64,000 nt of DNA from Azolla caroliniana (Eukaryota; Polypodiophyta): the NCBI GenBank assembly GCA_043228905.1, contig JBHGNT010000013.1:6076001-6140000 (forward strand). The letters are read 5' to 3'. Position 1 is the first letter of the stretch. The number at the start of each line of letters is the position of its first letter. Below are positions 50,601 to 60,755 of the stretch, in pieces. Position numbers and translations under genes: made by a program. The notes below the pieces were generated by a model. That model was not told where the DNA came from and did no database searches. It saw only the letters and a program-made list of their open reading frames with translations.

Positions 50601-53600
50601 GCTTCTGAACCCCTGAATCTCTCTATGTACTGTGATACCTCATCTATATAGAAACCAAAGAGAGTGGGTGATAATGGGCATCCTTGCTTCACCCCGATTG
50701 TGCTAGCCACCGCCTCTGACAAACCCTTGGAAGATCCCACGTTTCTTGACACGGATTCATAGAGTGCATAGATTCCCCATTGCATATCTGTAGGAACACC
50801 AAGGGCTTCTAGCCATTGCATAAGCTGAACACATGGCAGTGTCAAAGGCTTTTCAGAAATCCACAAAGCAGCAATAAATCCTCTTATTATGGGCTCTGCC
50901 CTCCTCGATAAGGGCTCGGAGGGTCAATATGTGATCCAAAGTTGTGAACCCCTTCTGAAAGCCTGCCTGTCCAGCTGAACGGCAGCCATTCTGCTCTGCC
51001 CATGTACTCAATTCTGATTCTAGAATTGAGCCATATAGTTTAGCCAAGTAATGGCCAATCATGATTGTCCTATAGTTCTTTGGTGTCATGGGGCACTCTT
51101 GAGAATTGGCACAATGCTATGCTGAGTCCATCTAGTAGGGAAGCCTTCACACATGGCTCTATTAAAGATGTGTGCTAGCAATGGGAGCAAGGTGTCAAGG
51201 GCATAGATAAAGTGCTCACCAACCAATCCATCATGATCTGAGCCTCCCTAATTTTAACCGATCAATGGCATTTCTTACATTTTGTGTAGTTAAAAAGGTG
51301 GATTCATGTGGGTGCGAGCCATGTGGGTGGGGAAGAGGAGGTTGCCCCGGGATATCATATAGGACCTTTGCATATTCATGCCACACTTGAGATGAGGTCA
51401 CTTGTGTGGTGGGTTGCCTCTCATTAAACATTTTCCATGCTCTTTTACTTTCCTGTCTTAGAAACAAGCGATACAAATGATCTTCAAATTTAGCTAAATA
51501 CAATCTCTTCTTCTTCTTTATGAGGCGTTGGAAGGTTGCTCTCCCTTGTGTGTGTGTAAATGCCCCGAGTTACTTCACACTGCAAGCATCTCCTTGTATC
51601 ACGACATTCCTCATCATACCAACTATTTTGTATTACTCTACCAAGTTTGGGGGGATTTGAGGAAAGGCATTTGTGGTTGCTTTATGCAAGGATTTTGACA
51701 ATCCTTGGGTAACTTCATCAAGGGGTGTGAAAGGATCCAAATCTAACATGCAGTGTATACTCCACAACTATTCACATCAATTGTCTCGTGAGTAAATCGG
51801 TACTTAGCCAGCCCACTCTCCTTAGCATATACATCCCCTGTGCATTCATCCTTTACCTTGAAGCGTAGATAGGCATGATCTGCTGCCAAGCCAATAGGTC
51901 TACCAGATATAGTGAACTCTTTTATGTCAGGTATACGAGAGAGAAATAAAGGGGTCACATCCCGACTGTCTGAAAAACTGAGAGAAAAAGAAAAAAAAGT
52001 AAAAAGTAAACAAATAATCAATAACCCGTTTAGGTTTCAGTTTGGTTCGGCTTAACCAGTTCATAGTTTGGTTCAAGTTTGAACTCCCCCACGCCAGTTA
52101 AGCCTTGACCTGTTTGGCTTGGACAATGCCAAACTGGTTAAGCGGAAACCGAACCATTGCAGATTCCTTGTGAAGATATATAATGAGCATTCAAGTCCGG
52201 TTATAGTTTCAAGCTAGTTAAAATACACTTTTTCCTTTATTGTGCTCATGTGCCATTTTCTTGTCATCATAATATGACTGCATTCAAGTCCGAATATGGT
52301 TTCAAGCTAGTTAAAATGCACATTTTCCTTAACTGTGCTCATATGTCATTTTCTTGTCATCATACTGTGACTGTTTGAATCGAATTTGCAAAATTGATCT
52401 TGCAACATCTGTATCTTTTGATATCTATGATGAAGAGAGATGGTATCATGTCAAAAACCATTACATTAATGTTGCAAATGAGCATTATTAAGAACCAACA
52501 TTTTGCAACTACACAAGATTTCTCATTCACATTTATGGCGAAAATAAAACCCATATCCATTTCTTCAAATTTTGAGTGTTTGTCCATGTTCTTTGCACGC
52601 CAGATGGATCTTCCAAAATGGCATTATAGTCCTCAGTGGTTTTTTGTATATCATACCATTCAAAGACTTCTTTTTGTATGGTTTCATCTATAGTAATGCA
52701 GTTTTGTCATTAGAAAAACAGAAAAAGAAGTCTGGCCCAACTGTAATCTGCAATATAATGTAAAAGCAAGAGATTATTCAGTGAGATCTCCGCCTCTACA
52801 TACAGTCTCATATTTAATATGCTTGTTCTAAAAATGAGAATTTTTTCCTTCATTTTTTATCCTCCCAAAGCAGGGGAAAGCTAAGTTTAAGCATGAAACA
52901 TGAATGGCGAGGAAGGTGTAAACAAACCTTCATAACAGAGAGCTGCATGAGAGAAAAGAGGACCAGCTTTTGCCATAAACATGCTCATTATCTTCAATTG
53001 CACATGCACAGAGTGGAATATCTTAGGTACAATTGAATGTGGTTCAATTAATTAATAATGAGTGTATAGTCTTGTAGGGAATGGATGACACCTAGTAAGC
53101 TGAGATGTTTAAAAGTTTCTTACTTATTAAACTCAATATCACATCGAAAGAGGTGATGAAGCTTCTATAAAATTCCTATTACATTAAAGTTTTGATGCAT
53201 TTAAATGAAATTTGTTTCCTTATTGAAGTGAAGTGTATCACTTCCTTTCATATTCAGAAGATGAATTGGATCAAGATTAATGTGATTTAGGAATCACTCA
53301 TCTCCAATAGAGATGCTTTGGAGTATAAACATGATCCAGGAAATCATAACATTTTGATCTTGTAGATAAGAACATTTTCCAAGGTTTTTGCTTATTCAAA
53401 TCTTGTATAATACAGGCTGGAAATTATAGAATGGCAGAAAGAGTCTTCTTTAAAATGGATGCTGCAAGATGTTCCCCAAATATATGTACATACACAGCTC
53501 TAATGCAAGCCTATGCAAAAGCAGGGATTTGTATTAAAGTAGAGGAGGTATTTGAAGCATTGCAAGTATCCGGATTTGACCCAGATGTGTATGCTTACAA

Positions 53601-54724
53601 TGCCCTTTTAGAAGCATACAGGTATTGTCTCTTTTAGTGCTAGATTTCTATCGTTTAATACAATGCAGTGGTAAATTTCCAATTTTTTTATACAATTGTG
53701 CTAAAATCCTTTTTTTGGTTTTTAGTCAAGCCAGATTACCCTTGGCGGCCCTCGAAGTGTTTCATACAATGCATCATATGAATTGTGACCCAGATAGAGC
53801 CTCTTTTGACATATTGATAGATGCATTTGGAAAGGCTGGATTTGTTGAAGGTATGTTTTTTTAGTGATTGAGATAGATAAATACGGATGAAAGTTAAACA
53901 AATCAAACGTAAATATCTTCTTTACTTTTTTCATGTGCTTTTAGTAATATGATAATAGTGCAAAACAATAAATAATATATGCCTAAAATTTGAAACATTA
54001 CAGGAAAAACCCTCCCTGTAGTAGGGAAGTTTGTAATTTTTGAAAATTTATAACCATTCTGGTAAGTTTTGAAAACAAGGGTATTTTAGTGTGATGAAAT
54101 TTAGAGGACATCAACTCACTGTTTTGATCCAAATTTCAACTTTTTTCAGATGCAAAAGTATGGTTTTATAAGATGAAGCATGCGGGCTTTGTGCCAAGTA
54201 TAAAATCCCATATGCTTTTATTGGCAGCATTTGGTCAATCTGGAAATGTAAAGGAGGCTGAAAATCTTATCCTTCAGATGGAGACACATGGATTATATCC
54301 AGACATCTTTATCCTGAATGGCTTGCTTAATGCTTATGGCCATTCTGGAAACTATACCCAAATGGAAGAACTATACCGAAGCATGGAAGAAGGTTTTTGT
54401 CAAGTGGATATGGCTACGTATAACATCATTATTAATAGCTATTCAAAGGGAGGTTACTTGAATAAAGTAGAGAGTTATTTCTTGAGAATGGTAGATAGAG
54501 GTTTGAAACCTAATGTTTGGACATGGACATCACGTATAGGGGCATTTGCCCGGAAACGACAATATCAGAAGTGTATAGGTCTTTATAAAGAGATGCTGGA
54601 AAGTGGAGTTATTCCTGATGCTGTGGTAGATCAGGTCTTACTTTCCTCCTTTTCAGACCTCGAGGATGTCGAGGAGGCCATAAAGGAGCTTGACAACCTT
54701 TGTATGGATGGATATGTACCTTAA
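47438..54724 (+). CDS. Pentatricopeptide repeat protein, At2g35130-like (N-terminus not resolved)
   Basis: Six exons were mapped by GT/AG sites and protein continuity: 47438-47673, 48306-48555, 49209-49354, 53416-53621, 53726-53850, 54150-54724. The phases fit at every junction and give 512 codons without a stop. The product is a P-class PPR protein, a helical RNA-binding protein usually sent to plastids or mitochondria. Repeats are recognisable by phrases such as CFNILMDAYGR, TFNVLIRAYGNAG, TYTALMQAYAKAG, YAYNALLEAYS, SFDILIDAFGKAG and TWTSRIGAFARK. The order matches Arabidopsis At2g35130 as I recall it (about 613 residues), so roughly 100 N-terminal residues, including any transit peptide, lie in unmapped upstream exon(s), perhaps near 46.4-46.7 kb. 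The role of this family member is not known to me. Confidence 0.85.
48306..48555 (+). CDS. PPR gene exon 2 (mapped)
   Basis: Acceptor ATACAG, donor CTGGTAACT. Starts MCEWILKSTKFHPDILCFN; two PPR units. It ends after one base of a Gly codon. Confidence 0.85.
49209..49354 (+). CDS. PPR gene exon 3 (mapped)
   Basis: Acceptor TTTATAG, donor AAGGTATAG. Encodes IATFNTLLEFLGRAGEV and TANTFTQMINIYGK. The 4.06-kb intron that follows carries a LINE. Confidence 0.85.
49970..52015 (-). mobile_element. LINE retrotransposon fragment in PPR intron
   Basis: Minus-strand order: end of an endonuclease domain (SGRPIGLAADHAYLRFKV, holding the catalytic His region, about 51870), a linker, then reverse transcriptase: TPKNYRTIMIGHYLAKLYGS, GQAGFQKGFTTLDHILTLR, VYCCFVDF-like, TIGVKQGCPLSPTLFGFYIDE and YANDIVLISDSPEGLQ. 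The catalytic YADD reads YAND. The segment holding KQGCPLSP is duplicated in tandem. The wording resembles LINEs I associate with ferns, lycophytes and bryophytes more than angiosperm L1s. Confidence 0.8.
50243..50720. repeat. Tandem duplication within the LINE
   Basis: Copy 1 is 50243-50475 (233 bp) and copy 2 is 50476-50720 (245 bp); both start AAACCTTTGTCCGTACAAAA and end GCCACCGCCTCTGAC. Copy 1 lacks about 10 bp at the YAND site and has other short indels. Confidence 0.9.
52040..52165. repeat. MITE-like inverted repeat
   Basis: GGTTCGG...CTTAACCAG near the left end is mirrored by CTGGTTAAGC...CCGAACC near the right, with similar subterminal wording to the hAT MITE at 3234. Ends and target duplication are not resolved. 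Confidence 0.4.
52188..52373. repeat. 93-bp tandem duplication
   Basis: Two copies starting CATTCAAGTCCG at 52188 and 52281, each ending TGTGACTG or TATGACTG, with about ten differences. Confidence 0.9.
53416..53621 (+). CDS. PPR gene exon 4 (mapped)
   Basis: Acceptor ATACAG, donor CAGGTATTG. Encodes AGNYRMAERVFFKMD, CSPNICTYTALMQAYAK and PDVYAYNALLEAY. Confidence 0.9.
53726..53850 (+). CDS. PPR gene exon 5 (mapped)
   Basis: Acceptor TTTTTAG, donor AAGGTATGT. Encodes QARLPLAALEVFHTM and CDPDRASFDILIDAFG. Confidence 0.9.
54150..54724 (+). CDS. PPR gene last exon and stop
   Basis: Acceptor TTTTTTCAG. About 190 codons with five to six PPR units ending LDNLCMDGYVP and TAA at 54722-54724. It runs without interruption, the best single exon of the gene. 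Confidence 0.95.
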
Positions 54725-55270
54725 TCTTTAGAGATAAGAGGTGGAAAATTAATGCTAACAAAGAGTGACATACATTCACTCTAACGAATCCTCACGTTGC
54801 ATATGCCTTGTACCATATATATATTTCTTTATGGATCCTCACATGTATTAATATTCTTAATTTGTATATTCTTTTGTGGTGTTTTCTTTGCTTTGATTTT
54901 GCATAGGAACTATATGTATATCTCAGCATATATGTTTTTAAAGATCAAACTAGGAAGGGCAAATGAATTACTTGTTCACCAGTTATGCATGAACTAAAAT
55001 ATGAAGAAAAGGGAAAAGTACCAGGATACCCTTGGAAGTTTGTCTATTTACTAGAATGCCCTTGGAAGTTTCAAATTTATCAAACTACCCCTATGTCCAA
55101 AAATATATACTTTATAAAGTATTTACAAGCCCTATTTATCAAAATACCCTTAAACCTAAACTTATTTACCATAATGTTATTATATACCTATTTTGACCAA
55201 TTTATACCCCTTTTATTTTTCAAAATATATCATAAATCAAACTAAATTATTAAAATTATATTATATATCA
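54725..55270. other. PPR 3' flank
   Basis: AT-rich sequence after the stop. CTTGGAAGTTT occurs twice 30-40 bp apart (about 55033 and 55070). No gene seen; the poly(A) site was not fixed. Confidence 0.45.
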
Positions 55271-55274
55271 AAAA

Positions 55275-55690
55275 TTTCACTTGAAATGTCGCCTTAAAAT
55301 CTAATTCTTTGAATTTGCGCCTAGTTATAGTGGCTTAATCTTGTAAAACCAAAATTTGTGATTGAAGTGACCAAAATGTAATCTTAAAACCAAAACATTT
55401 GATCGCACACCAAATTTTACCATTGGGATGCCATTTTGAAGCCAAATTCCATGACTTTGCGGATTCACAAACAATTTACGGCCAAAATGTTAAACCAAAT
55501 CTCACGAAAAACTCCGCTACTAAAATGTCATTTTAAACGAAATCTCATAACACTTTGTTATTAAAATGCCATCTTAAACCAAATTTCATGATTTTACACT
55601 AAATTTTGTTAGCAAAATGCAATCACAACTAAATCTCCTCAATCTCATCAAATTAAAAAATACTTGCAAACCAAAATTAATTATCGAAAT
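55275..55690. repeat. Imperfect tandem repeats beside the MULE
   Basis: About six units of roughly 60-65 bp with ACCAAAT(T/C)T, CAT/CAC and AAAATG(C/T)(C/A)ATTTT or AATGCCATCTTAAA. They lie just past the 3' end of the transposase gene, where subterminal repeats of the element would be expected. Confidence 0.5.
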
Positions 55691-55817
55691 GTAATAATTA
55701 CATGTTAATTTTGATCCTTTTACAAAATGTGTAATTCCAAAAATATCCACAAAATCAAATATATCTATGGACTCAACAAAATATCTAATAATGCACAATC
55801 GTCACTAAATTGGGGCC

Positions 55818-57628
55818 CTACAACTGCGAGCATTGTGTCCTTTCCCATGACACCTTCCACAACGATGTTCTTTCTTCTTTGTGCCTTCTTCTATTGTGTG
55901 TATATATACGTTTGGTTTTTGGACGTCCAGGAGGTCTTCGTGTGGTTGGTGGTAACATGCCTCCAACAATATTATCATGCATAACAACAAGAAGAAATAT
56001 TGGCTCCTTGTAAGTATCACAATATGATTGCAACAAATATGCCTTGTGTGCAAAAGATTGAACTCTTTCTTTTCGAAACAAAATAGTAACAACTACATGT
56101 GCACAAGGTAACCCCATATCTTGCCATTGTCCACAAGTACATATCTTCTTATCCACATAAACAATCCTAACATGTTTCAGAGTATGGATCTCAAAAACAT
56201 CATTAGTAGATGGCAAAATACGGTATAGTCTTCCACATTGTATGGATTCTCCAATGAATTTCTTTGCATATCCAACCAATGCATCATGTGTTATCTCTCC
56301 ATTAACCAATCCAATACGTGCTTTAGAAGTTTCTCCATTAACCCTCCTTTCATAAAACCATGACATTATCTTCTGACGTATCAATTCCATTATCCCTAGA
56401 GTAGGCATAACTCTAGCCTCTAACAACCATGCATTTAGGAACTCGACAATGTTAGATGTCAAGTGTCCAAACCTTTTCCTTGAAAACTTACATGTAGCCC
56501 AATGTGGGGCCGGTGGTACTCATTAGCCATTCAGCTGCATTACTATTGAAAGTGTGTATTTCTCCAATGATAACATCAAAGTCTTGAGTATTAGTTGTAT
56601 TTGCATCTTTCCACAACATACCCAATAGTTGAGTGCTTTTAAAAGCTTTTCTGAAATTGTCTAATAGATGGCGCATGCAATATCCATGTGATGTATCATT
56701 GCCAAACACCAACATGACACCATCCACTAAATCCTTTTGTCTATTTGAAATAAACATTAGTGGATCTGCGTGTCGAAGAACATCCTTCAAACTTTGAAGA
56801 AATCAACACCAATTATCATCATTCTTTGCTATTACTACACCAAATGCAATCGGAAACAAAGCACCTTGTGCATCGATGGTAGTAGTTGTGAGAAGGATTC
56901 CTAGATATTTTCCTTTCAAATGAGTTCCATCTAGACCAATTATTGGTCTACAATGCATGAAACCATTTATGCTTGCATTGTAAGCAATGAATATGCGAAG
57001 AAAGCGACCTTCAATTGTTTCTTGAACATGTACCACAGTACCAGGATTAGCTTCTAAAATGTTTTGACAATAATTTCAAAGATTTTGATCTGCAAATACA
57101 TGATCCCCATGGATTTGAGCATGTGCACTTTCTTTTGCTTTCCACGCTACCCTGTAAGAGATAGTGACACCTTTTTCACAACACACATCACCAATTAGTT
57201 CCTTTGGTGTGTATGTAAGATGATCTTTAAACTTCTCCAATGTTGTTTCAACCAACCATTTTGAGCTTACTTCTTTGTTCCCCAAGTGTTGAGTGCCACC
57301 ACATTTATGTTCTTCCCTATTCTTCTTGATCTGGCATGTTGGACCTCCTTCAATACAAGATGCATGCAACCTCCATCGACATCCAAATTTTTTTCATGCA
57401 ATAGTTAATCTAGCAAAAGTCATGTGAGCACAAATTTAAGATTAAGATTCAAGTGAGTGTAAAAGCATATGAGTGCAAAATTCATGTGAACCTTGTTTTA
57501 TCTGACTTGATCACTCTTAGCTCAACATGAAAGCCAATTGCATCATCTCTCACAGCTTGTTGAAGCTCCTTCAAAGAGTCAAACTGCCTTCCCTCCACCA
57601 AAGCCATTCTATGAGAGACATCAACCAT
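55818..57628 (-). pseudogene. MULE (Mutator-like) transposase
   Basis: The minus-strand start MVDVSHRMALVEGRQF (57628) opens the MuDR N-terminal domain. After a probable intron, CRWRLHASCIEGGPT follows. The catalytic region has GLDGTHLKGKYLG, then FISNRQKDLVDGV, where the usual Asp of SDRQ is Asn, then HGYCMRHL. Further on come a SWIM zinc finger (CTCGQWQDMGLPCAHV, about 56100-56145) and a C-terminal zinc knuckle in another frame (CGRCHGKGHNARSC). Stops near 57075, 56800 and 56487 and a frameshift near 56480 inactivate it. No long terminal inverted repeats were found. Confidence 0.85.
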
Positions 57629-57647
57629 CAAAATGATAGAGAGACAA

Positions 57648-57702
57648 AGAGAAGAAGAAGAAGAAGAAGAAGAAGAAGAAGAAGAAGAAGAAGAAGAAGA
57701 AG
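57648..57702. repeat. (GAA)n microsatellite
   Basis: Eighteen or so AAG triplets immediately upstream (minus sense) of the MULE start codon. It produces an artificial Arg-rich frame on plus and a Phe-rich frame on minus. Confidence 0.95.
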
Positions 57703-57804
57703 AAATCTTTGAAGGATACAGGAAAAAGAGAAATTAGTAGGAAAAGGGGATTGAATAATAAAATAAGAAAGAGAAAACCTAATAATAGAGAAAGAACCAC
57801 ATAT

Positions 57805-57810
<6 letters not shown>

Positions 57811-57839
<29 letters not shown>
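57811..57839. repeat. (GA)n microsatellite
   Basis: AG dinucleotide run in the MULE upstream region, CT on the transposase strand. Confidence 0.95.
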
Positions 57840-57843
<4 letters not shown>

Positions 57844-58480
57844 TATATTAACATCTTCTAAGGCCAAATTTGGCCCATGAGACAATTGGTTTACAACAAA
57901 ATGAGTATTTATCTAGTCATCATAACTAAAATAAAATAAAGTAAAAATAGAACTTAAGCTAAAAGAGTTCTAGTAGTGTACAAAACATGGTATACTCGAT
58001 AAAGGAAGTGACTTTACACTAAGCCTAATTTTATTTCCACCCAAGCCTCTCGAAAAGAAGTGGGAGTTCAAAGTGTTTTGGTGTGGGTGTGACCCATGGT
58101 CCCAATGTAGAGAGTGCCCTAGCCATGGCTTCTAGGAGGTATAGCTCACGTTCAATTATTTTCATTATTGCTTCTACACCACGTCGAGTTGCTTTGAAAC
58201 CCGGCACCTGAGGACGTCAAGTTCTTCTTTGGTTTTTTGCCTCATCAAGGGAAAGGCCAAGTGGTGCAGGTGTGTCGACATTCATTGTCTCCCCTTGTTC
58301 CTAAAAAACTTCATTTGTTACATGTTGGTGAACATTAGCAACATTATTGTCAACATTTTGTAACGTATTCTCTCTGTGTTGTTTTAGCTCTAGAATGTAT
58401 TTGCCTAATTTCTTTATATCTAGAGTATCTAATAGTTTGGAGAGGGTGGGAGATGTTGATCCTTGGCCGGACTAGCAACA
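57840..58480 (-). other. Possible minus-strand ORF remnant upstream of MULE
   Basis: Translated on minus, 58480 to about 57980 gives a weakly protein-like stretch (LGLSLDEAKNQRRT, FKATRRGVEAIMKIIERELYLLEAMARALS) with two stops. It could be a second ORF of the MULE or a captured gene piece. No domain recognised. Confidence 0.25.
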
Positions 58481-58489
58481 ACACAAGGT

Positions 58490-58900
58490 GTCCTCTTCTG
58501 GAACACTTCTCCAAAGGGTGGTAAGGTTAGGATGCTTCTGTAATTAACACGCGTAAGATCTTAATATTAACCACAGATGGCAAGTATACAAGACGCAAGC
58601 ATTAATTAATCGATATATGCAATCTTCTATTACTTCCGTAATCATTACATCGGGTCGAATCCTTTTATAGGAATCCGGTGTCATTACAAAACAGTGCCCT
58701 ATCGGCAACTGGCTACGTATTGGTTAGGATCCGAATCGGTGCAACTATACTGGATCCGTCCCTCCGAATACTAATTCTATTTATTTTTAAATATATATAT
58801 ATATCTCTGACTCGCCCTTTTCCCACTTATCCTTTGGCCCTTAACCGGCCAACACATGGCACGCCCGTGGGAAAGTGCGTTGCACTTCAAACCCACACAA
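58490..58900 (-). repeat. Possible 3' LTR of the coiled-coil element
   Basis: Non-coding, with an (AT)n run at about 58794-58806 and CCTTTTATAGGAATCC near 58665. It lies directly downstream of the coiled-coil ORF, where a 3' LTR would be expected. Ends and a partner copy were not demonstrated. Confidence 0.3.
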
Positions 58901-58905
58901 CTGCC

Positions 58906-60755
58906 TCACTCTTCGTCCAAAATATCCAACAGACTTTGCTCCAGAGGGTCGAGTGGTACTACGTTCCATTGCTGCTCTGCCCCTGCCGCTTTGTCCGAAT
59001 CTAGTTGGAGTGGCTGCTCCGGTTCTTCAACCCTCGTTGGCTCCTGTTGTACCGGTTCTCCAACTCTGCTCTCCTCCAATGCTTCTTGCTCTGCTTCGGC
59101 ATCAAGATCTCTTCTATCACTGGTATCAACCAATTGCTCTGCTACTACAGTTGCTTCTATTGTTTCCCCGACATTAGAGGTTGCTCCTCTGTTTCGGCGA
59201 TTGTTTCTGCCTCCGTTTCGGCCCTCGGCTCTTCACCGGTTGCCATTAGTGGCGGCCCATCCGTGTCCTTTGTGGCCCCTTCTTCCGGCTGCTCCTCATC
59301 ACTTATGGTGATGGGTGTTGTTTGTTCCACGGCTTCCTACTGCTGACGCTCCCGTTCGTACTTTTCCAATTGCAGTTGAGTGTCGAGCTGGTGGTCATCC
59401 AACCTTTCCACAAGACCCCGAACTGCTCCTAGATGCTCCTTGGCTAAGGAAAAGAAGTCATCTGACAGTTCTTCCCTTATGGTGACGATGATCTCTTCAT
59501 CCATCTTGTAGAATTTTTCACCGGCCTTCCTCCGGTTCTCAACATCTGCCTGGAATGTCTGTAGTTCCACCGCTTGCTGTGACCACTCCTTCCACACTTT
59601 CTCCGAACACTCCTTGATGCTTGTCTGGGGCCGGTCCCTCCATGCCGAATTATGTGCCGGATTCTATCCACACCGACCTTGGCGCATTCTTTGACCTCCT
59701 GTTTCTCACTTTTCAGCCTTGCTATGATTTCAACAGTAGCGGCGGCTTGGCTTTCATACCCAATCACTTGGTGCTGATACGTCGTTTGGAGGTTGTTTAA
59801 CACTAGCTTTGTCCGTTCCGCCTCCTCAAACCGTTGCTTATTGAGCTCCACCTTTTCCTTTTCCGCTTCCATTTTCTTCTCAAGTTCGTCCATTTTTTGT
59901 GCCAGGTTCATCTGTGCCTCCTTCAACAACTCCTTCAATCTATCCTGTTGCGGTCGAATTCTGCCTCTCACCTCTTGTAATTTGCCTCCGTTTGCTTATG
60001 CTCCCGGTACAGTTTATCAAAATCTTCGGTCTTCTGCTTGAGTCGTCGATTCATTTGGGAACGCAGCCGGTCATCCCTGTCTTTCTGCTGTCTAAGCTCC
60101 TCTTTCAGTCGTTCTATTTCTGTTTCAGCTTGTCAGCGGAGCCTATCCTTCTCCTGCAACAACTTTTCCCTTTCTTCCTTTAGCCGATCATTGTTGGCGT
60201 GGCTCTTTCAGAGGTTCTCCTCGACTCTCTGTCGTTCTTCCTCAGCCAATTTCTTTTGTTCCCTTTCTTTTCCTCTTAGTGCCTCCTGAGCTGCCAATTC
60301 TTCTCTTAAGGTCCTTAGTTCTTGGGCGGACTCAGTGCTGGTTGGCTGTATCCACTACCGGTTCCAATTCTGGTTCCGGGGTTGCCTTCTGCTTCCTTGG
60401 TTCTGTGTCGACACTCGTTTGTTGGCCCATGTTGGCCATGCTGGCCGCATATTCCTTGGCCTTTGTTAACTCTTCTTCCATGCCTCGCATCTGGGCTTTG
60501 ACCTTCTCTAGTTCTTCGGTAGTTGTGCGCATGAGGTGTCTATTCTGCCTTTGTTCCTCGTCTAGTTGTTCTGCCACGCCGACGACTTGCTCTCCTAGCC
60601 ATCTTAGCCATCTTAGCCATTGTTGGCATGTGCCCTATTCCAGTCCATGGTGTTCCCCATTTGTTGGGGTGCTTTGTGCGCCCTCGTTCAGTGGTGGCTC
60701 TGGTTGTTGTTCTGGCTGCCTGGGACTTGCTCCCTGCCCGGTGCTGGGGTGCCGG
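58906..60755 (-). pseudogene. Coiled-coil ORF, C-terminal part (decayed)
   Basis: Minus-strand fragments in shifting frames: LDEEQRQNRHLMRTTTEELEKV and GMEEELTKAKEYAASM (60577-60332), KKLAEEERQRVEENL, LKEEREKLLQEKDRL, LKEAQMNLAQKMDELEKKME (59971 onward), FQADVENRRKAGEKF, EEQLVDTSDRRDLDAEAEQEALEE (59133-58906). Heptad-rich and strongly charged, so a long coiled coil. It continues the ORF that begins at about 63.7 kb and is split from it by the solo LTR. No catalytic domain, so a structural or gag-like role is only a guess. Confidence 0.5.

Larger units (their letters stand above)
49355..53415 (+). other. Large PPR intron with transposon load
   Basis: About 4.06 kb between a canonical donor and acceptor. 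Holds the LINE (49970-52015, minus), a MITE-like inverted repeat and a 93-bp tandem duplication. Despite this, flanking exon phases remain compatible. Confidence 0.75.
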
